From NCBI GenBank assembly GCA_933207985.1, contig OW240920.1:132352636-132416635 (forward strand): a DNA stretch of 64,000 nt, in the 5' to 3' direction. Each line of letters begins with the position of its first letter. The first letter of the stretch is position 1. The translations under genes and the position numbers were made by a program. This DNA comes from Pelobates cultripes (lineage: Eukaryota > Chordata > Amphibia > Anura > Pelobatidae). The notes beneath the pieces are model-generated. The model was not told the origin of the DNA. It saw only the letters and a list, made by a program, of their open reading frames with translations, and searched no databases. Positions 11,801-22,504 of this stretch are shown in pieces.

Positions 11801-12165
11801 TCACCTTCCGTCTGCAACTTCCGGATTCCATGAAAATACATCCGGTGTTTCACGTGGCACTGCTTAAACCTTTTCATGAAAATACTTTCCCTGGTCGAGC
11901 CCTGCCTGCCCCACCACCAGTCCTCGTGGATGGTGAAGATGAATACGAGGTGGAAAAAATTCTTGACTCCAGGATCTTCCGCAACAAGCTTCAATATTTG
12001 GTTCATTGGAAAGGCTATGGTGAGGAGGATAGATCGTGGGAACCAGTGGACAATATTCACGCTCCTGATCTTCTTCAGTCTTTCCATGCACAGTACCCTG
12101 CTAAACCAGGAAATAGGGCATCCAGAGGCTGCGCCTATAGAGGTGGAGGTAATGTGAGGAACTGA
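8869..12165 (+). CDS. pol: Gypsy pol: PR-RT-RH-IN-chromodomain
   Basis: The frame encodes about 1098 residues in the same frame as gag. Aspartic protease: DSGAGGNF at residues 3-10. Reverse transcriptase: FVEKKDGSLRPCVDYR, then YLDD at about residue 320. RNase H: VEVDASDSAVGAILSQ. Integrase: an HHCC zinc region (GHPG...CDVC) and a DD35E triad with D near 736 (SMDFI), D near 796 (ISDRG) and E near 832 (NGQTER). Chromodomain: residues about 1026-1075 (YEVEKILDSR, LVHWKGYGEEDRSWE). The RT-RH-IN order with a terminal chromodomain defines chromovirus Metaviridae. All catalytic residues inspected are present. ATG 8869 is only the first methionine after the gag stop; if expressed by readthrough the product starts in gag. 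The frame ends 13 nt inside the right LTR. Confidence 0.95.
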   Translation: MIDSGAGGNFMDIKFAAGNKIQSIPKSSPVLMETVDGSPLTSGPVTHETVPLKLILEVNHHESISFHLISSTQFPVILGIPWLALHNPQIDWKTRTLSFPSEHCLMNCQPSKATPVTTTINEMVATNLTKLPLQYRDFADVCDKKNADQLPPHRPYDCPIELLPGAAIPFGRIYSLSEPELKALREYIQENLAKGFIRPSTSPAGVPIFFVEKKDGSLRPCVDYRDINKITVKNRYPLPLIPELLERLRSAKIFTKLDLRGAYNLVRIRPNDEWKTAFRTRYGHYEYLVMPFGLCNAPATFQHLINDVLRDLLDQFVVAYLDDILIFSDNLENHRKQVCIVLERLRTHHLYIKLEKCEFEQTEIQFLGYVITPKGLSMDASKIKAVLDWPIPKNEKDIQRFVGFANFYRRFIKNFSAVITPITELTRKGTPFQWSNKADTAFSKLKTLFTSAPILVHPQPELPFTVEVDASDSAVGAILSQRTGPKMLLHPCAFYSRQMLPAERNYDIGNKELLAIKAAFAEWRHLLEGATHPITVLTDHKNLECIQSAKRLSARQARWSLFFSRFNFFISYRPGSRNGKADALSRIADPLHTTVTKATILPESRFLGVTFPSDLMSRIKKGYSKDPVFRDPPRDLHMTMLNGFWIFQQRLFVPESVRLDVLRLYHDSKPAGHPGIRKTQELLTRSFWWPKYYEDVKKYVSSCDVCARHKTPRSSPVGLLQPLPIPHRPWGSISMDFIVELPPSKEHTTILVVVDRLTKMSHFIPARGLPSAKQTADLVIREIFRLHGVPDEVISDRGVQFTSHFWKCFCSILGINVNLSSAFHPQSNGQTERTNQTLEQYLRCYISYLQDDWLDFLPTAEFAYNNAQHCSTSLSPFFANYGYHPTFLVSLPITTSIPAVTDRLTALRDSQELLKETLLEAQECYKRAADRHRKEAPVYHVGDKVWLSTKNLKLRIPSHKLGQKFMGPFEIIAQINAVTFRLQLPDSMKIHPVFHVALLKPFHENTFPGRALPAPPPVLVDGEDEYEVEKILDSRIFRNKLQYLVHWKGYGEEDRSWEPVDNIHAPDLLQSFHAQYPAKPGNRASRGCAYRGGGNVRN

Positions 12166-12223
12166 CTCTGCTGGGTTTCGAACCCTGGTTTACATGGTGC
12201 TAAACCTCTTCCTTACCTGCACA
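12153..12223 (+). repeat. 3' LTR (71 bp, probably truncated)
   Basis: Starts TGTGAGG directly after a purine-rich tract and ends GCACA. It contains the pol stop codon at 12163-12165. Sequence right of 12223 has no counterpart downstream of 7304, so the copy is either a complete very short LTR or a longer LTR cut at 71 bp. Confidence 0.75.
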
Positions 12224-12726
12224 CAGATATATGACATGACCATGCGTACAGAGAGTACTGGGTGCAGCGGTGTACCCTGGAGCATGAATGAAAAAAATCT
12301 GTTAGTCACAAGAGTTACAGCCCACATTCATCCTTGGCACAGGTCCTACCTTACCAACATGGAGGGTCCCCAAACTCAAAACCCTAAAAATCCTCAGACA
12401 CTAAGACTAAGTAGAACACTTCCCAGGCAGCAGCATGCAGTGCCAATAACCCCAAGCTCACTGCTTGCCACAGCCTATGGCTACTGTGGGTCACGTATAA
12501 TAACCCAAAGTAGGTCGACATCTGAAAAATATCTAAACAAACGTCACTGATTTCTAATCTGCTGAAAGCTCACTGCAGTCACTGAGGAATTTCTCGTGCT
12601 TTGCCTGCAGTGGGGACGATGACAAATAAAGTGTACATCTTGGTGCAAGTACATGTATAGACCAGGGAAGGCCAGCAATCTAGATACTGAACTGTAGCAC
12701 AAATTCCATCATGCTTTGCCAGTTGG
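12224..12726. other. No gene recognised
   Basis: Unique-looking flank of the Gypsy element. The only longer frame (12194-12550) has no recognisable motif and starts inside the LTR. Confidence 0.5.
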
Positions 12727-12860
12727 CGATAGAAACATAGAAACATAGAATGTGACGGCAGATAAGAACCATTCGGCCCATCTAGTCTGCCCAATTTTCT
12801 AAATACTTTCATTAGTCCCTAGCCTTATCTTATAGTTAGGATAACCTTATGCCTATCCCA
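12727..12860. repeat. Interspersed repeat of the GTGACGGCAGATAAGAACC type
   Basis: Contains the words GAAACATAGAATGTGACGGC, ATTCGGCCCATCTAGTCTGC and CTTATAGTTAGGATA. From general knowledge this is a common dispersed sequence in amphibian genomes, but I cannot give its formal class. There is only one copy in the window, so the call rests on recognition, not on an internal comparison. Confidence 0.45.
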
Positions 12861-13274
12861 CGCATGCTTAAACTCCCATATGCCATCTCTGCAGGGTTGT
12901 ATTTGTGTGCAATGTCTGTGTGTTTGTTTGCACAGGTTTTTTGTAGAGTATTTTTGTGTAGTGTTGGTGCTAAATGCAGGTGTGTATTTATATTTATATA
13001 CAGATTTGGAGATTCATTTCGTTACGAGCTGCAATTCGTCCAAATTTGGACCAATATAGTGATCATCTGAATTCACAATTTTGGACACACCATTTAGACT
13101 AATCATGAAACAAACGATTTGCGCAATGCACGAACATGCTCGTTTCGGTTTATCATTCACGATTGGTTACTTTTTTTTTCCACTTGATCTATGAAAAGGT
13201 GGAAAAATGCTCCTATCAATTTACTGCAAAATATATACATAATATTATCTTGTAGCATTTATATTACGAATATA

Positions 13275-13822
13275 CAGGGCGAGCCAAAATTCAGAGTAGG
13301 ATTTCACAGGTAGATAACTTAATTGTTATTAATTACTTGTTTGTGTTGTAGGTACATGTTATAACTTGGGAGTCTTGGGAGATTCATCACGGGTAATTTC
13401 ACGAAGGAATAATGAGTAAAAATAGTGGAATTTTATTTTCATAACTGAGATAACTGTTCAGCGAGCGGATAATTTCAAGAAATTCCAGATTAATTGGCCG
13501 CCACTTTCGCCCGACCTTTCAGCTCCTGATTACTTCCTGTGGGGATATCTGAAGGAACGGTTTCATGTAAACAAACCACGTTCACTTGAGCAGCTCTAGA
13601 AGACTATCTGTGCAGAAATTAAAGAGCTGGAGCAATGTAATTGAAAGAGCCCAACTTTGCGAGACGGCAAATGGAACTCATTTAAATGCTGTAATCTTTC
13701 GTACATAGTGAAACAATTCTCCATATTTTATCCATTCATAGCACGTAACATAATTGAAATAGGTTAATTAATAAAAAAGATATTGACTCCTCAAACCATA
13801 CTCTGAACTGTTGGCCATCCTG
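13275..13822 (+). mobile_element. Tc1/mariner-superfamily deletion element (548 bp)
   Basis: Flanked by TA dinucleotides at 13273-13274 and 13823-13824, the target duplication of the IS630-Tc1-mariner group. The ends are inverted: CAGGGCGAGCCAAAATTCAG on the left against CAGGATGGCCAACAGTTCAG for the right end read in reverse, then GAGT on both sides. The interior keeps a remnant of the transposase 3' end at 13495-13599. It is an internally deleted non-autonomous copy. Confidence 0.88.
13495..13599 (+). pseudogene. Mariner-type transposase C-terminal remnant
   Basis: The frame reads WPPLSPDLSAPDYFLWGYLK followed by ERFHVNKPRSLEQL and a stop. The SPDLxxxDYFLWGYLK block is the conserved strand around the third catalytic acidic residue in DDxD/DDxE mariner-like transposases. 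Only about 35 codons remain. Further downstream the frame would continue as a degenerate helix region. Confidence 0.85.
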
Positions 13823-13906
13823 TATTTTGCACTACAAATCACATAGAGATACACACACACATAGTCTGCTAAGAAATACTTTACAAACTCACTCAAGGAC
13901 TTTGTC

Positions 13907-14368
13907 TTAAAGGGATGCCATAGTGCCAGGAATACCAAGGTGTACTCCTGGCATTATAGCTCCCCCCTTCCTCGCGTCCCCCCACCGATGTCAATAAAGG
14001 GTTAAAAAAAACATTTATTTACTTACCTTAACCCAGCACCGATGTTTATCGGCGCTGGGTTGTGGCTCAGCCTCCTCCAACGTCCCACGACAATCGGGCG
14101 CTAATGTGCGGCAAATGCCTCGCACACATTAGACCTCCCCATAGGAAAGCATTGAATCAATGGTTTCCGATGGTAAGGAAATCTGACGCTGGATGTCCTG
14201 ATGTCCTGGGAGACAGACACTAGGGGCAGACTTAGTGCTGCGATGTAAACATTGCAGTTTCTCTGGAACTGCATTGTTTAACATTGCAGCAATAAGAGCA
14301 ATAGGGACACTGAACCCAGACCACTTCAATGAGCTGAAGTGGTCTGGGTGCCCATAGTGTCCCTTTAA
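13907..14368. mobile_element. T2/Kolobok-type MITE (TTAA-flanked)
   Basis: Bounded by TTAA on both sides with inverted ends (TTAAAGGGATGCCATAG against TTAAAGGGACACTATGG read from the right). A near-terminal hairpin, AGACCACTTCA...TGAAGTGGTCT, is visible at about 14317-14345. TTAAAGGRR ends and TTAA target duplication match T2-family MITEs first reported from Xenopus. Related copies lie at 17795-18108 and 40177-40581. Confidence 0.8.
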
Positions 14369-15639
14369 ATGCACCTATACTCTCATTGCTTCGAAGCACA
14401 TAGAACTGTGGGGGTTAGATTACTGTGTACATACAGTGAAACATACAATGTAAACTTAAGATAAAAAATAAATTTCAAATTATATGGAAAACCTTTTCCA
14501 ACTCTATTTCTGCCAACTTTCAAAGAGTCATTTGTCAACTCACCGCAATTTGCTATTTATTAAATAAACCCCAAACGGAGTAAGAGACACGTTTGTCATT
14601 CTGTTTGAGCAGAATCTCGTCAGTAATACAGCGCTGGGGATTATGTTGGTGACTTATGAATAAACCATGTGAGTGCATCGCTCTAAGTGAAAGGCTTGGA
14701 AATGTCTTGCTTGCGGAGCCTCCTAACAAGCGACATCTGATCCATCTCCTGCTATCCGTGGAGTTCTTCACTTGTAAATGGATTTTTTAAAAGATTTATA
14801 GCCTGTTCTAGAACTGACGACTTTCTGAGTTCTCGGATCTACTCTTACTATTGCGCCGAACAGGATGTTTTTATTAAGAACCAGTTTATGAAGCAATGCA
14901 GACACTAATACCTTCTGGCACGTGCCCAACGTGCCAACATGCCCGGCTTCCAATGAAACTGTGCTGATAACATGCTGTTCGGAGTTCACAATTGCCACAA
15001 ATATCCAATTTTCTCTGTTCTACCAGTAACTTTTTACAACAGCTTTATCGTCTGACTCTCCGACCTGCTGGGTGTTTTATAGAAAAATCAGCATGTCTTG
15101 TTCATAGTGTAACATCATATTCCAAATCGAGATTACACCACCAGCGCTAATTAAGTTACAGGCTTCAGTATCCGTAACATTCGCTCTCTTTATTATATCC
15201 TGGTTTAGAATATCCAGATGTTTCTGCATTAATTGATCATTTTCAGATCCACATCGCAGTGAGTTTGAGATAACAGTATAATGATAGACAATGAATGACA
15301 TAGGGCTAGAACATTATGTGCATTTATAGATTAGGCCAGTTGTTCAATTTGAATAAAAAACAGAACTTTTTTTGCTACCATCCAGTGTATAGTTCATTTT
15401 AGTTGTTTTGGTACAAAGAGACTGATGCTAAAGGACGACAGTGATAGCAATTAGTCCTTTATATATACACTACCCGTCCTTTATATATAACATTTATATT
15501 ATTGATTTATAATTGACAGTACATACAGGGCTCTCATCTTTTCTATTCATTTTTAAAAGTTACCATAAATAACACATATAATTGCTAATCATGCTACATT
15601 GGATTGCTTTCTGAGCAGAAAATAACATTAAAACTGAAT
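14369..15639. other. No gene recognised
   Basis: Unique-looking AT-rich DNA with only short frames on both strands and no recognisable domain or repeat. Confidence 0.5.
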
Positions 15640-17430
15640 GATACACACTGTATTTCATAGAACAGCACTGGGTGATACACTGTATTTCATAGGACAGCAC
15701 TGAGTTATATACACTGTAAATCATAGGACAACACTGAGTGATACACTCAGAGAAGCCAACCTGGCGAAACGCGTTAAGTGGGACTACATTTTATGTTTTA
15801 TAATATTTTATTTCTATTCAGCTTGTTTATATTAAAGTATACTTTTTAAAGTTACTTTTATATCCACTCCAATCTTTTATTTTACTTCCTGGATCCTGTA
15901 TATCCTTGGTGGGGATTATACCACCCATGCTGTTTATACTAGAGCAGGATATATGCTCTAGAAATTGTAAGTACAATACTATTTAATATTGGTCATACTA
16001 CTAGTACTTACTTCACCATATTGCTGCTATTTTTCCCTTTCATATTTACTACGCTCACTGCATTGTGGAAATATTCGTGGAAACTTCTACAAATCCAAAG
16101 ACGGGGATTGTACCGTCCAGGCGTTCTTACAGCAGAGCTCTGTTATAGCTCATCCATATGTGAGTGGATTGAACTTAGCCTTATACCATCTGCTCTAAAG
16201 AATATATTTACTGTATTGCACTATTATTTGTTTCTTAATCTGTTCTCTTTGAGGTTACGATCCGTTTGGAATATTCAAGATATATGTATGTATATTTCAC
16301 ATATATAAATTAGGCGCGGTATACGTTTTTCTTTTTTCCACTATCATAGGACAGTACCAAGTGATACACACTGTATATAAAAAAACAGCACTGAGTGATA
16401 CATACTGTATTTTATAGGACAGCATTGAGTTATACACACTGTAAATCATAGGGCAGCACTGAGTGATACACGCGGTATTTCATAGGACAGCACTAAGTGA
16501 TGCATGCTGTATATCAAAGGGCAGCACTAAGTGATGCATGCTGTATATCACAGGACAGCACTGAGTGATACACGCTGTATATCATAGGACAGTACCAAGT
16601 GATACACACTGTATATAAAAAAACAGCACTGAGTGATACATACTGTATTTTATAGGACAGCATTGAGTTATACACACTGTATTTCATAGGACAGCACTGA
16701 GTGATACACACTGTATATCATAGGACAGCAGTGAGTGATACACTGTATATCATAGGACAGCATTGAGTGATACACACTATATATCATAGGACAGCATTGA
16801 GCGATACACTGTATATCATAAGACTGCGCTGAAAGATACACACTGTATATCATAGGACAGCACTGAGTGACACTGTATATCATAGGACAGCACTGAATGA
16901 TACACACTGTCTATCATAGGACAGCAGTGAGTGATACACTGTATATCATAGGACAGCATTGAGTGATACACACTATATATCATAGGACAGCATTGAGCGA
17001 TATACTGTATATCATAAGACTGCACTGAAAGATACACACTGTATATCATAGGACAGCACTGAGTGACACTGTATATCATAGGACAGCACTGAATGATACA
17101 CACTGTATATCATAGGACAGCAGTGAGCGATACACTGTATATCATAGGACAGCAGTGAGCGATACACTGTATATTATTGAACAGCACTGAGTGACACACA
17201 CTGTATTTCATAGGACAGTACCGAGTGATACACACTGTATATCAAAAAACAGCACTGAGTGATTCATACTGTATATAAAAAAAAAAGCACTGAGTGATAC
17301 ATGCTGTATATCATAGGACAGCACTGAGAGATAGATACACACTGTATATCATAGGACAGCACTGAGTGACACATTGTATTTCATAAGACTGCACTGGGCG
17401 ATACACAGTATATCATAGGACAGCTCTTTA
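15640..17430. repeat. 34-bp minisatellite with higher-order units
   Basis: The basic unit is about 34 bp, of the type CATAGGACAGCACTGAGT plus GATACACACTGTATAT. Copies occur at 15640-15751 and 16342-17425, separated by an inserted block. Units are organised in higher-order repeats: the variant AAGACTGCRCTGAAAG recurs about 189 bp apart near 16820 and 17010, and a nearly exact 100-bp block at 16345 recurs at 16583. Minus-strand frames rich in Cys, Tyr and Ser simply follow the period. Confidence 0.93.
15752..16341. mobile_element. Unclassified interspersed element inside the minisatellite
   Basis: About 590 bp of unrelated sequence interrupts the tandem array. Its left end has GCCAACCTGGCGAAACGCGT and its right end TTAGGCGCGGTATACG. 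CGAAACGCG and TTAGGCGC words are familiar to me from terminal parts of Penelope-type or related amphibian repeats. CACT is present at both junctions as a possible short target duplication. No coding frame is recognisable. Confidence 0.5.
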
Positions 17431-17447
17431 AATCATAGATCAAAAAG

Positions 17448-17449
<2 letters not shown>

Positions 17450-17500
<51 letters not shown>
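17450..17500. repeat. (TA)n microsatellite
   Basis: Nearly pure TATA run with one TACATA interruption. Confidence 0.95.
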
Positions 17501-17501
<1 letters not shown>

Positions 17502-17794
17502 TTTACATGTTTTATGCCTGCAATGCCCAGTTAATACATTTATCAAACATACATTTTGGCCTTTTCTTTTTTTGGTGGTGGTGGTTACAATCCAACCTGT
17601 TTTTTCCCACTATTCTCATGCACCCCTTCACCCCTGTAGATTTAGGACAGTGATTATCTTTTCCAGACATAATTTCTCAGTGCAGACATTAACCCTTTCC
17701 ATGCAACCAGCACCATGTTTAGCTAAACTATAAATTACAAGATATCAGGAATCCAACTTTTGATGTTTGTCAATACAGTAAACGTTGGTTACAT

Positions 17795-18108
17795 TTAAAG
17801 GAGTGTCAGGAATACAAACCTGTATTTGTGATACTCTAGTGCTAGAATAAATTTTTAGATCCATGGTCCCCCTACTGTGTTGTGATTAAAGTTGATTTTA
17901 GTCACCTTTTTTCTCACACCATGACAATCTCACCATGGCTGGTCCCACCTGTCACCCTTGGCTGGCCCTATTGTGACTGAGAAGCCATCTCTAGTGGCCG
18001 TCTGAGTTACTGCCACTAGAGGTGCTATGAAAACGCAGGGACATACAATACACATCAGAACCATTACATTAAGCTGCAGTAATTCTGGTGACTAAAGTGT
18101 CCTTTTAA
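17795..18108. mobile_element. T2-type MITE, diverged copy
   Basis: TTAAAGGAGTGTCAGGAATAC at the left and a right end that reads TTAAAAGGACACTTTAGTCA in reverse, both within TTAA. The body is 314 bp and more diverged than the copy at 13907. No coding potential. Confidence 0.68.
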
Positions 18109-19094
18109 ATTGTCTGTGAAACACACAATATTTCCTCTAATTTAACTCCTGTGTCTAAAATCCTGTTGCTTGCCATTGACATAGGACAGCACCATTGACT
18201 TGTATTTTATAGCGATATAACATATAGATTGTATACAGCAGCAGAACAAGTATTATAGATCTACTAGGAGTGAAATTAAAATGTGCAGAGACTTTATAAA
18301 GAACAGAAGTTGAATTGTCCGAAATATTGGCTCAGCACTTGACGGGTTAATGGAGTTCTCAAATAGCACAAAAAAATAAAAATAAAAAATTGTATTCCTA
18401 GTTATAGTGAAATTACAGCGACATGCCATCTGCTTGTAGATATTTGCTTTGCAGCCTCTGATTGCTGTAATCCCAGAGAGATATTTCTTTATATGACAAT
18501 TTTTCACACTTCAGTGACAATTTGTGTATATTCCTTCTCTCTCTTTTTTTCCTATAAAAATAGATTTTGCACCTTCGCACCGCGCTGGCTGCTTTTTAGT
18601 GAGCCCTGCTGTTTTGGGAAATTCAGACATATTATTAGCTTTGATGGATGGACTGTGTATTAAAGCTCACTTCCCTTGGGGAGTTGCAGGATATGGCTGG
18701 GATTATCGGGGTAGGAGGGCTCCCCTAAACAATTTAATGATGACTGCATGTAACAAGCTTCTCCCATATAGAATATTTCCATTTCATGGTGAACGAACGC
18801 AATGTAACTGTGTGGCTGACATTTAATATCTAAAATTTATATATAATAAATGCTATGTGCAGTGATCTGCTATATCAGAACCAGAACAGGAATTAGGGGT
18901 AGCTAGAGGTAATTATTGAATATCTCAATCATAGAGATTTCACAATAATAATTTTTAAAACAGAATACGGAGGAATATTGCCCCCACCCAAAAAATGTAA
19001 TAATTTGGAGTTTTTCAATAATCACTACTTTATTTAAATTGCAATTTCCAATTTCCAATATAACGTTAGGAAGTGGAAACACACAAATCTAGGA
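18109..19094. other. No gene recognised
   Basis: AT-rich DNA. The longer frames (minus 18253-18507, plus 18524-18826) have no recognisable motif and sit in AT-biased sequence. Confidence 0.5.
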
Positions 19095-19240
19095 AAGCTT
19101 GGTAGATAGAATGTATCACCGGTCCTTAGAATTCAGCAAGCTTAACGTTAATAAAATCTAGAATGGGTAAAGGACAGGTTGAGGTCAAAGGATACAGAAA
19201 GACAAGAATGTGAGACAAACCAGAGCTCAAGACCAATACA
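19095..19240 (-). mobile_element. Diverged LTR family A fragment
   Basis: Words such as ACCGGTCCTTAGAAT, GAGGTCAAAGGATACAGAAA and ACAAACCAGAGCTCAAG line up in order with 3075-3185 of the family A LTR, with many substitutions. Assignment is by eye only. Confidence 0.45.
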
Positions 19241-19243
19241 TAG

Positions 19244-20020
19244 TGTGGCGGACTGCCTGGTACCCCGACTGGGTACCTCTGCAAACATCAGGAATTTCTA
19301 GTGATAACCAAGCTACCATAAGCACTTCCAGCCACTAGCCGCCGCAGCTTGGCTGAGGTCTCGCCGTCTCCTCCCACCCTGTACCCAGCTCTCAGTGGGT
19401 AGACTTCTCCTCCAGAGAGCATAGCAGGTATAGCAGTAATTATAGTAGGTGTAGCATTCCCCCCCTCCTAACCCTCCCCCACATGAGCGGAGGCTTAATA
19501 CTGGGAAGTAATCTGTTTAATGGAAGCACAACCACAAAATGTATACATGTAACAAACTCCTCCCCTGTGCCTGAGATATAATTGAGTCAGGAACTGTACA
19601 AACTTAATTATCTCCAGGTACAGAAAACCACACAATTTTCAAACACACAAAAGCACCCCCAAAATCCATGGAAACCCTGCAAGAGTCACATGCCTGGATA
19701 GCCCCGATCTGAGTGATCAATATTTCCAAAAACCACTCAGATCAGTTCAGTGGTTCGGATTTTCCATGGAAGTCAACTTTTGACTGACCGCACATGAAGC
19801 TCCTGCCCAAAATAGTTCCATAAGAAAAGTGGTAGCGGTCGGTCAACTTCAGGAGTATAAAAACGAACAAACTACCGAACATAGTCCATAGTTGTAACAT
19901 GAAGCTTGCTCACCCAATCCATTCGAACGATTCCACTGAACAGTGTTCTTCCAAGATGTAAAGAACCGAACGTAGGCGATGCTGGAAGTTCAGCGGTGTT
20001 CGCGAGGTAGAGTGTCTGCG
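19244..20020 (-). mobile_element. LTR family B (minus orientation)
   Basis: The minus-strand end reads CAGTCCGCCACA. Blocks shared in order with the plus-strand copy at 39.8-41.1 kb include GGCGAGACC...CCAAGCTG near one end, TACCTGGAGATAATTRAGTTT in the middle, and a block around CACTCAGATC. A third partial copy is at 62810-62985. The far end near 20020 is approximate. No coding sequence is attached, so it is a solo-type LTR. Confidence 0.65.
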
Positions 20021-20365
20021 TCATGATTCTGAGCAGGTTAAAGAGGAGACCATGCCAGGATTGACTTCAGGTACTTTATTTGTGCTCTTAGACATAGTAT
20101 GAACAGGATATCCTATAATAGAAATTAAAGGAAAGAAGAGAGAAAACAGAAATAAAGGGGCATAGGCAATACGCCCTAAATAGATTATAAAGAGGAATGA
20201 AAGTAAATAATAAGAAAACCTACAGATAAAAGTATAGGTTAAAATAGAAAGACAAATAAAAGAGAACACAACAAATAGGTTGCAGGATTACAGGAAAATG
20301 AGAAATCTAGTTAATCAGCTCTCAATTAGAAGGAGTATTGATCAAGCAGGAAAATAACACCATCT

Positions 20366-20553
20366 ACACCCTGTTCCAAATTATTATGCAAATTCTATTT
20401 AAGTGTCACAAAGATGAAATATTTTGTTTTTCAGTTTAACTCATGGATGGCATTGTGTCTCAGGGCTCTTTTGATCACTGAAAACAAACTTCGGACACCT
20501 TTGATAATTAGATTGCCAAGTGAGCCCAATTTAAGAAAAAACTACTAAAGGGG
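20366..20553 (+). mobile_element. 5' end of a Tc1/mariner-like DNA transposon, truncated
   Basis: Starts ACACCCTGTTCCAAATTATT and continues with CTCATGGATGGCATTGTGTC, a sequence I recognise as the 5' untranslated end of a DNA transposon widespread in fish and frogs. It breaks off at 20553, where LTR sequence begins. No transposase remains. Confidence 0.5.
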
Positions 20554-20716
20554 TGGAGGGATGTAAGCTTTTGTTTTAGCTGGGTGTTGTAAAATGCAAC
20601 TGAAAGCTTTGATCCTTATCACACCATTATCAAGGAAATGACCCCCACTTGTGAAACCAGTCACATACACAGAAAGTTATATACAATATTGCAGTTTGGA
20701 ATATCAATTTCTTACA
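20554..20716 (-). repeat. Leftmost LTR, truncated (163 bp)
   Basis: Matches 24881-25043 and 29207-29369 almost base for base and ends ATTTCTTACA. The rest of the LTR is replaced by Tc1/mariner-like DNA at 20553. In coding orientation it is the 3' LTR with only its first 163 nt. Confidence 0.88.
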
Positions 20717-22504
20717 GTCCCCACCTAGAGGGCGAATGACTCAACAAGAAAATGAGCCCTCTCAAAGAAATACAGTATTTGTATTGTGTGCGTTTTAAAT
20801 GATTATGTGTTTTACTGAGACACAAATGACTTTACAACCACATATATTTATAATTTAGGGTACTGCAAGGCATAATTTAGCCAAATCATTGAGGCACTTA
20901 CAGTTATAATTTTTCACCATTAATTTGAACTCCTTCAGCCATATCCGCAACCCTTCATTACCCTCATAGGCTCAGCATCACTGCAACCATTAGATTTCAC
21001 TCCCATCACGCTCAGTTACCTGTGCCACCAGCACTGCTTCCACCACACTGTTCCTTTAACCCTGGCCATGCTTACTTTGGGCTATTAGGCCTCTGACCTC
21101 TGCCCACCATGACACCTGGTGTATTTTCACACCAAGAGCAGTTAATTTGCTGTTCACTTACATAGTGTATTAAAGAGACCACACAAGGGAGAAACACAGT
21201 TTATTGTTTGGAGTGGGGATCTGAGTGAAGGTGTACGTTCATTGGGAGTTTATTAAAAGTTGTATAGCTGGAGTGGGTTTGTGTTTGAGCCCTTGAGGAT
21301 GTTTAATAAGTTTTCGATAGGCCCTTGGCTTCCGGAAATTAAAAGATTCTTAGCACAGAAAGTGCGCAGTGTTACATTATGCAAATCACTAGTGGTTTGA
21401 TTATCATCCTTGTCTCAGTACTACCGTCTGGATTCACAAGTGGTCATCTAAAACATTGTAAACACAAATGTGAGCAAAATGCAACCAGTATCAATGTGTA
21501 CTAAGAAATACATCCTCATAACAGTATAAAATAATTTACTATAACCTTACTAAAACCATAAATATTTAACCCCTTGTGGAAAACCAAATAGAGCAAATAG
21601 AAAATGCTAAATCATATATTGTCACTCACCCCACCTTGACTCAAAAACAATATAAAATATACAAACTGGTCTAATTTGTCTATACGCTATACCCCACCTT
21701 GAGAGTATAAATTAAAACAAAAACAAACAAAGAATAACCATTATCATTCTATTGTTCACCCAACCTTGACCCAAGGAAATGTAAATATATGCAATTATCT
21801 GTTTTCCCTATATTCCCTTTAGAGTGTGAAATACAATAAAAAGCATAAGAAAACAACAAAATCAAAGAAGATGGAGAGAGAAAAAAGTAGATTGAATGCT
21901 ACCATTACCTTCAGTCATTGAACTGTATACAAAGTTTGGCAGCGTGCAATCTAAAGAAAACTGACAATGGTCTGTTGCCTTTCAAAGATTAAAATCAAAA
22001 ATCGGCTTGAGGCTATTTGTGTTGGTAACCAAATGAAAAAAAAGACAAAAACAAAAATATTTACTGTTGTAAACCAACAGACAGTTACACTATCACATCT
22101 CTCCAGTGTGATCAACGTATAAGCCTCACCTTGGCAACAATTCATCTAATCTAGAAATATATAAAATTAGTCATCCAGTATCAAAATACAAAAATAAAAA
22201 TAAAACATAGCTGGAAGTGCAGGTGTGCTAAACTAATAAAAACAAAAATAATTTGGAATTTGGACCACCTGACTGTAATTAATGAGTTTAGAGGCTTATC
22301 CTTAATATGAAAAAATAATATAAAACTACATATTAAGGTCCTCTATAAACTGGAACTGTATTTTTCCTGAAATAAATAAACATGTTAAATGGTTGGTCTT
22401 CTCACAGGTCTATATTTGTCTTCCTTCTCAAATGGCATCATCTCCGTAGTTTTCTAAAAAAAACAAACTTCAAGAGAAAGTTAATAACACACAACTAGAA
22501 TAGG

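Larger units (their letters stand above)
7234..12223 (+). mobile_element. Nearly intact chromodomain Ty3/Gypsy retrotransposon
   Basis: The same 71-bp sequence, starting TGTGAGGAACTGACTCTGCT and ending CTTACCTGYACA, lies at 7234-7304 and 12153-12223. Between the copies are a TATA-type promoter, gag with a CCHC knuckle, and pol with protease, reverse transcriptase, RNase H, integrase and chromodomain. A purine-rich tract (AGAGGTGGAGG) precedes the right copy. The 4-mer ACAG sits directly before the left copy and overlaps the end of the right one, so a target duplication is possible but ambiguous. The 1098-codon pol frame without frameshift suggests a young insertion. Either the LTR is unusually short or, more likely, the left LTR extends past 7304 and the right one is truncated. 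Confidence 0.93.

Noticed and set aside
16514..17103. Cys/Tyr-rich minus-strand frames
   Set aside because: Translation of the 34-bp repeat with no other support.
15640..17430. Regularly spaced repeats suggestive of a CRISPR-like array
   Set aside because: Units are contiguous without unique spacers, vary in sequence, and lie in vertebrate DNA; this is a minisatellite.
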